Shown here in pieces: positions 59,422-64,000 of a stretch of DNA of 64,000 nt; position 1 is the first letter of the stretch; every line of letters begins with the position of its first letter. Source of the DNA: JAYFRL01 sp034925905. GTDB taxonomy: Bacteria > Bacillota > Clostridia > Lachnospirales > Anaerotignaceae. The stretch is taken from positions 1 through 64,000 of the forward strand of contig JAYFRL010000010.1 of assembly GCA_034925905.1 (NCBI GenBank). The letters run 5' to 3'. The notes below the pieces were generated by a model. That model searched no databases, was not told the origin of the DNA, and saw only the letters and a list, made by a program, of their open reading frames with translations. Made by a program: the position numbers and the translations under genes.

Positions 59422-60681
59422 TTATTCCAAAACAAAACCACCGGACGATTTTTTTCTTAGTATATCGAATTTGCGGACAGGTTTGTCAAAGAGCATTTTT
59501 ATTATCTGCTGGGGATGGGGAGCGGAGGATATTTCTTCCCCGTCTTCATTCCACATTTTTTTTACAGTCATCTCATAAGCTTTGCCTTTTGCGGGCATAA
59601 CCTCTATTTTGTCGCCTGTTTCAAATTTGTTTCTTTGCATTACAATTGCCGTGCCTGAGGCTTCGTCATAATCTTCGTAAACAACACCTATAAAGTCATA
59701 GCCTCTTATATATGCGTTGTTTGTATATATCTGCTCTTTACCGCTTGGTTTGCCGAAGTAAAAAGCTGTTGTAAACTCTCTGTGGCTTGCTTTTGAAACT
59801 TCTTCGATATAATGTTCCTTTTTTGATTCGTAAAGCTTTGGATCCGCAAAATAATCATCTATGGCTTCCCTGTATGCCTTAACAACAGTTCCGACATAAA
59901 ACGGAGTTTTCATTCTGCCTTCAATTTTAAAGCTTGCAACTCCCGCGTCAATAAGCTCCGGAACATGGTGTATCATGCAAAGGTCTTTTGAGTTATATAT
60001 ATATGTGCCTCTTTCATCTTCAAACACAGGCATATATTCTCCGGGTCTGGTTTCTTCCACCAGATTATATTTCCAGCGGCAGGGATGGGAGCATTCGCCT
60101 TTATTCGCATCTCTTTCCGTCAGATAATTACTTAAAAGGCATCGCCCTGAATAGGATATGCACATGGCTCCGTGGACAAAAGCTTCAATATCCATGTCTT
60201 TAGGGATGTTTTCTCTTATTTCGTGTATTTCGCCCATTGAAAGCTCTCTTGCCACAACTATGCGTTTTGCACCTAAGGAATACCAGAAGGCAGCGCTTAT
60301 ATAGTTTGTGTTGTTTGCCTGGGTTGATATATGAATTTCCATACCGGGCACAGTTTTCCGGGCAAGCGAAAAAACGCCCGGGTCTGATATTATAAGCGCA
60401 TCTGCGCCTATTTTTTCTATCTCCTTAAAATATTCGCCCATACCGTTAAAATCAGAATTATGTGCGAATATATTTGCGGTAACGTATATTTTAACGCCTC
60501 TTTCGTGGGCAAAAATTATGCCTTCCTCCATTTGCTTAAGGTTGAAGTTTTTGGCCTTTGCGCGCAGACCATAGGCTTCTCCGCCGATATATACGGCATC
60601 TGCACCATATAAAACAGCTATTTTAAGCCTTTCAAGGTCTCCTGCCGGGGCAAGCAGTTCTGGGCTAATTAAACAGGACAT
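59422..60681 (-). CDS. U32 family peptidase-like tRNA hydroxylation protein (YrrO/TrhP type)
   Basis: 419 residues. U32 fold: ELLAPAGDLERLKIAVLYGADAVYIG, the GRCLLSNYLTERDANKGECSHPCRW cysteine region for an Fe-S cluster, and FKIEGRMKTPFYV. In Bacillus YrrN/YrrO and E. coli TrhP make 5-hydroxyuridine at position 34 of tRNAs. It overlaps the upstream methyltransferase, the next enzyme of that pathway. Start at ATG 60681 behind AAGGAGG. Confidence 0.88.
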   Translation of the reverse strand: MSCLISPELLAPAGDLERLKIAVLYGADAVYIGGEAYGLRAKAKNFNLKQMEEGIIFAHERGVKIYVTANIFAHNSDFNGMGEYFKEIEKIGADALIISDPGVFSLARKTVPGMEIHISTQANNTNYISAAFWYSLGAKRIVVARELSMGEIHEIRENIPKDMDIEAFVHGAMCISYSGRCLLSNYLTERDANKGECSHPCRWKYNLVEETRPGEYMPVFEDERGTYIYNSKDLCMIHHVPELIDAGVASFKIEGRMKTPFYVGTVVKAYREAIDDYFADPKLYESKKEHYIEEVSKASHREFTTAFYFGKPSGKEQIYTNNAYIRGYDFIGVVYEDYDEASGTAIVMQRNKFETGDKIEVMPAKGKAYEMTVKKMWNEDGEEISSAPHPQQIIKMLFDKPVRKFDILRKKSSGGFVLE

Positions 60682-61349
60682 TTCATATCCTCCTTGCATT
60701 CCTTGATTTTACAACATACGGCAAGACCGTCGCCGATAGGGATTATAGCGCTTTCGAGACAATCATTGTGGCATATTCCCCAAAGGAAATTGCGCATTCT
60801 TTTGTGTATCGTTCTCTGACGGCGCTCAACTGTGAACCGTGATTTTGCAATGTCTCCGCCTTGGAGGACATCGTCCGCTATGAAAAGGCCGCCAACCGGC
60901 AAAAGCCTTAATATATGGGGCAGAAACTGATTATATTGACCTTTTGCGGCGTCCAGAAAAATAACGTCATAAGGTCCGGAAAGAGCCGGCAAAACATCGG
61001 CTGCGTCTCCTTTTATTACTTCTATGGTATCTTTTAAACCCATGCGCTCTATATTTACATAAGCATCTTTAAGCATAACATCGAAGCGGTCTATGGTTGT
61101 TATTTTTCCGCCGTCTTTTATGTATTTTGCCATAAGCCCTGCTGAAAAACCAACTGCCGTACCTATTTCAAGTATTTTTTCGGGTTTTTTCATTGTGAGC
61201 AAAACACTTAAAAGCCGTGCTGTTTCATGCGGTATAATGGGCACACTGTTTTGGGTTGCCTCTTTTTGTATATCGGCTAAAATTCCGCTGTATTCACTTG
61301 ATATGCTTCTTATAAATATATTTATATAATCGTCGGTTACGCTTTTCAT
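60669..61349 (-). CDS. trmR: class I SAM O-methyltransferase (TrmR/YrrM type)
   Basis: 226 residues. SAM motif ILEIGTAVGFSAGLMA, TTIDRFD, VIFLDAAKGQYNQFLP and GLFIADDVLQGG as in the YrrM/CCoAOMT-like family. TrmR methylates tRNA 5-hydroxyuridine-34 to 5-methoxyuridine. The order mltG-trmR-U32 matches Bacillus yrrL-yrrM-yrrN/O, which supports the assignment. Confidence 0.88.
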   Translation of the reverse strand: MKSVTDDYINIFIRSISSEYSGILADIQKEATQNSVPIIPHETARLLSVLLTMKKPEKILEIGTAVGFSAGLMAKYIKDGGKITTIDRFDVMLKDAYVNIERMGLKDTIEVIKGDAADVLPALSGPYDVIFLDAAKGQYNQFLPHILRLLPVGGLFIADDVLQGGDIAKSRFTVERRQRTIHKRMRNFLWGICHNDCLESAIIPIGDGLAVCCKIKECKEDMKCPV

Positions 61350-61359
61350 TTTTTACCTC

Positions 61360-62439
61360 TTAATATTGCTGCTTATATTCCGCTTTTGAGTTTAAAAAGC
61401 TGTTGTAATCGCTTGTGAAAAAATGCTCGCCAGTATCTTCGCTTTTAAGCACAAAATACAGGTAATCAACATCAGCCGGGGAAACGGCCGCAAGAATAGA
61501 GGCCTCCCCGGGGTTTGATATCGGACCTTCCGGCAATCCCGAATATTTATATGTGTTATATGGCGATTCTATTTCAAGGTCTTCAAGAAGAAGGCTTGAT
61601 TTTGATTTCCCCATTGCATAGAGCACTGTTGAACACATTTGCAGTTTCATATCTATGTTAAGACGGTTATATATTACTGCCGAGGCAAGCTCTCTTTCGT
61701 TTGAAACCCGTATTTCCGATTCTATTATGGATGCTATTGTTATTATCTCATCCAAGGAATATTTGGAAGAAGCCACGTCGTCTTTTATTTCGTTATAAAC
61801 AGTTTCAAAGCGCGAGAGCATCTTGTTTATTATGTCTTCCGGCGTTGCGGATTTAAACAAAAAGTATGTGTCGGGGAAAAGATAACCCTCAAGATAGTTT
61901 TCGCGTTTGGGAACATCTATTAAAAACTCATAATCAAATGTGCCTGTATTCATTGCGGATAAAAACTCTTCGCTGGTGCAGATGTTGTTAGCTTCAAGAT
62001 AATCTCCGATTTGTTTTGCCGTGTAGCCTTCGGGTATGGTTATTTTTAGCTCTTCCTCAACCTTAACGCCTGTTTTTATTGTTTTCATAATTGAGATATC
62101 GTCAAGACCTTTGGTTATTTCATAGGTTCCGTGTTTATATGTGCCGTCGTAGCCTTCAAGCTTGCTTTGCAGTTTAAATGAAAAAACGCTTTTTATAAGA
62201 CCCTTTTCATGGAGTATCTCGGCTATCTCCTGCGTTGTTGCCCCTTCGGGAATATCTACGGTTATAATTTCGCCCGTAAGATTACTTTCAGAGGATACTC
62301 CGTTTGAAACGGAATTTTTTGCGCGGTTAAAAACCCCTGAAGTTATTTTATAGCCTATATATATGGCAATAGCAAGGAAAATGATTAATATCACAAAGCC
62401 TAATATTCTAAGAGTTATGTTTTTTTTCTTTTTTCTCAT
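61360..62439 (-). CDS. mltG: endolytic murein transglycosylase MltG
   Basis: 359 residues. One N-terminal helix (10-31), LysM-like/linker domain, then YceG fold with catalytic E240 in TIASIIESE and GLPEGPISNPGEASI near the end. Cuts nascent glycan strands and acts as terminase of peptidoglycan polymerisation. Lies 10 nt upstream of trmR as the first gene of the operon. Confidence 0.95.
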   Translation of the reverse strand: MRKKKKNITLRILGFVILIIFLAIAIYIGYKITSGVFNRAKNSVSNGVSSESNLTGEIITVDIPEGATTQEIAEILHEKGLIKSVFSFKLQSKLEGYDGTYKHGTYEITKGLDDISIMKTIKTGVKVEEELKITIPEGYTAKQIGDYLEANNICTSEEFLSAMNTGTFDYEFLIDVPKRENYLEGYLFPDTYFLFKSATPEDIINKMLSRFETVYNEIKDDVASSKYSLDEIITIASIIESEIRVSNERELASAVIYNRLNIDMKLQMCSTVLYAMGKSKSSLLLEDLEIESPYNTYKYSGLPEGPISNPGEASILAAVSPADVDYLYFVLKSEDTGEHFFTSDYNSFLNSKAEYKQQY

Positions 62440-62552
62440 GGGGCTAAAAATCCTTTCTGAAGAGTTTGCGGGCTTTATTTACAAAGCTTTATTTTTAAGC
62501 TATACAAAAAGTATGCCATAAAAAATCAAGTTTTTTTATTTTCTAAAAAGAT

Positions 62553-62579
62553 AAAAACGAGCCGAAAATAAATCGGCTC
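62553..62579 (-). terminator. terminator of yajC
   Basis: GAGCCGA / TCGGCTC with AAATAAA loop; minus strand continues GTTTTTAT. Confidence 0.85.
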
Positions 62580-62595
62580 TTGGGTAAATTGCTTA

Positions 62596-63069
62596 TTAAT
62601 TATTATTATCGTCTGAATTTTTCGATTTTAACATTTTTCCAAAGAGAGATTTCTTCTCATAAACAGGAGGTTCAATAGGCTTGTCCGTAAGGTTAGGTTC
62701 TTTAACGGCTGAAACGGCTGCCTTGAGAACAGGAATCCTTACGCCTTTGTTCATTCCGAATTCTATAATAAAGCATTCTGCCGTTACATCAACAACATTT
62801 CCATATAATCCGCTAATAAGAACAACGGAATCCCCAGGTTTTATGGAATCCCTCATTTGAGAAGCGGAAGCCTCCCTTTTTTTCTGGGGCCTTATGGAAA
62901 GGAAATAAAAAATACCTATAATAGCAATAAAATATAATATAAGAAGTGTTGTGGAGTTTCCGAATAAACCTCCGGTTTGCGTTGTGCTTGCGGCAGCGTC
63001 CGCCGTTGTGCTTGTTGATCCTGATGGAGGATTAACAACTGTGCTTAACATATAAAGAATATTATACAT
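62596..63069 (-). CDS. yajC: preprotein translocase subunit YajC
   Basis: 157 residues, longer than the usual 90-110. A Ser/Thr/Ala-rich segment (12-33) precedes the single helix (about 36-58), then FLSIRPQKKREASA and the conserved GDSVVLISGLYGNVVDV. Accessory to SecDF. AAAGGAG precedes the ATG. Usual partners tgt and secDF are not next to it. Confidence 0.93.
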   Translation of the reverse strand: MYNILYMLSTVVNPPSGSTSTTADAAASTTQTGGLFGNSTTLLILYFIAIIGIFYFLSIRPQKKREASASQMRDSIKPGDSVVLISGLYGNVVDVTAECFIIEFGMNKGVRIPVLKAAVSAVKEPNLTDKPIEPPVYEKKSLFGKMLKSKNSDDNNN

Positions 63070-63217
63070 TTAATATCGCTCCTTTTAATTTATATGTGCT
63101 GGATATTGCCGCCCAATGACAATAAAATAATTATATAGAATCAGGAATAATTAGTCAAGCCAAAATGAGGAAGTAAAAGGATTAAATCTTACGGTTCAAG
63201 GTTAAAGGAAAGGATAA

Positions 63218-63835
63218 TTAAAATTTCCCTCTAAGTTCAACAACCTTGCCTAAAATTGTTACCGGTAAATTTAAAATCTCGTCCCAGGTATAGAAGACGG
63301 GCGTATATTTTGAATTAAAAGGTATAAGGCTTATACCCTTTTCGGATTTTAGAAGCTTTTTGCAAGTGGCTTCATTTTTGACAAAAACTATGGCAATTTC
63401 ACCGCTTTCAACATCCGGCTGCTTTCTTACTATGACAACATCGCCTTTAATTATTCTTGGCTCCATGCTGTCCCCGTTTATGACAAGGCCGAAAAAAGAA
63501 CCTTTTTTAGCCATTTCTTCAGGGATTTCTTCAAAGTCTACAATATTTTCTATAGCTTCGTTTGGTATGCCCGCCGCAACATAGCCTAAAACGGGTATGT
63601 TTATATAGCCGTTAGACCCATTGTTAAAAGAAGCCGGATCTTTGCCGGAAAGCCAAGCAGGGCTTATGCCCAGAGCTTTTGATATGAGGCTTAGGTTTTT
63701 CTGTTTTGGGACATATTTCCCCGTTATATATGCGTTTAAAGTTCCTTTATTTATACCGGTGAGCTTTGAAAGATAGGATTGGCTAATGTTTTTATTTTTT
63801 ATTGTTTCGGATAATCTTTTTGATAGTGTATTCAT
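63218..63835 (-). CDS. LexA/CI-like repressor: HTH plus S24 peptidase
   Basis: 205 residues. N-terminal Cro/C1 HTH (ISQSYLSKLTGINKGTLNAYIT), then a LexA-like protease: cleavage site VAAGIP with Ala-Gly at 88-89, nucleophile Ser123 in INGDSMEP and the general-base Lys in ATCKKLL. RecA-stimulated self-cleavage is therefore possible. Not LexA itself (HTH is XRE-type). Start at ATG 63835 behind GAAAGG. No phage genes are visible in the window. Confidence 0.88.
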   Translation of the reverse strand: MNTLSKRLSETIKNKNISQSYLSKLTGINKGTLNAYITGKYVPKQKNLSLISKALGISPAWLSGKDPASFNNGSNGYINIPVLGYVAAGIPNEAIENIVDFEEIPEEMAKKGSFFGLVINGDSMEPRIIKGDVVIVRKQPDVESGEIAIVFVKNEATCKKLLKSEKGISLIPFNSKYTPVFYTWDEILNLPVTILGKVVELRGKF

Positions 63836-63872
63836 TTTATTGCCTTTCATTAAAAGGTTGTATCGCTTTTTG

Positions 63873-63880
63873 CACTAGTG
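63873..63880. promoter_or_regulatory. short palindrome upstream of the S24 repressor
   Basis: CACTAGTG, 38 bp before the start codon, within an AT-rich stretch. Possible operator for autorepression. Confidence 0.25.
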
Positions 63881-64000
63881 TTTAAAAATATATTAGCATA
63901 AAGGTTGGGAAAACGCAACTGGATAATATAATTTTAATAATTTTTTTTACAAAGGAACTTTTTTAAACTATAATTGTCTAAATAGATAAAGATGTTTATA

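Noticed and set aside
1..64000. CRISPR arrays, rRNA and tRNA genes.
   Set aside because: I read both strands for regularly spaced repeats and for conserved rRNA/tRNA segments and saw none.

Overview
The window reads as chromosomal DNA of an AT-rich, Gram-positive, endospore-forming member of the Clostridia. The evidence is the spoIIGA-sigE sporulation pair, an hrcA-grpE-dnaK-dnaJ cluster under a perfect CIRCE element, a T-box leader in front of proS, an LTA-synthase-type enzyme, the ylxM-ffh-rpsP-khpA-rimM-trmD cluster, and many Shine-Dalgarno-led genes, several starting at TTG. The oxygen-sensitive 2-enoate-reductase-type flavoenzyme points to an anaerobe. I cannot name the genus from the sequence alone.

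Layout. 1-7.2 kb: the 3' part of an acyl-CoA ligase, an Xaa-His dipeptidase, an AI-2E-family membrane protein, a secreted polysaccharide deacetylase and an Fe-S/flavin enoate reductase. 7.5-10.7 kb: a secreted GH10-like glycosidase, a cupin-OsmC pair and a divergent MarR regulator. 10.9-15.3 kb: a four-gene ABC export operon of the GldA/GldF/GldG/DUF4340 type, preceded by four 11-bp-phased repeats that look like a PhoP box. 15.3-17 kb: spoIIGA-sigE. 17.1-20.8 kb: pdp-deoB-hemW. 20.9-25.8 kb: heat-shock cluster. 25.8-31 kb: AEC carrier, YebB-like hydrolase, SLH repeat protein and HU. 31-37.8 kb: an XRE/membrane-protein module, Na/Pi cotransporter, a BlaR1-like/BlaI pair and a PdaB-like deacetylase, all on the minus strand. 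38-41.6 kb: a second AEC carrier, a small Cys-rich membrane protein, a YbaK deacylase and T-box-controlled proS. 41.7-49.9 kb: an SPFH/zinc-ribbon protein, LTA-synthase-like enzyme, SNF transporter, M29 aminopeptidase and an SH3-NlpC/P60 hydrolase. 49.9-50.6 kb: an IS200-type insertion. 50.6-54.8 kb: dut, trmD-rimM-khpA-rpsP-ffh-ylxM. 54.8-64 kb: an ABC importer pair without a binding protein, ogt, a MaoC hydratase, superoxide dismutase, an IS3-family relic, an EamA transporter, the mltG-trmR-trhP tRNA-modification operon, yajC and a LexA-like repressor.

Most of the window is core genome with compact, terminator-separated transcription units. The unusual material lies in regulation: paired palindromic operators flanking promoters (XRE module, BlaI module), a PhoP-box-like array, a consensus Spo0A box, a WalR-like site in front of a wall hydrolase, an SD-sequestering hairpin in the IS200, and an OsmC gene whose only well-placed start codon is ATT. 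No CRISPR array, rRNA or tRNA gene was seen.
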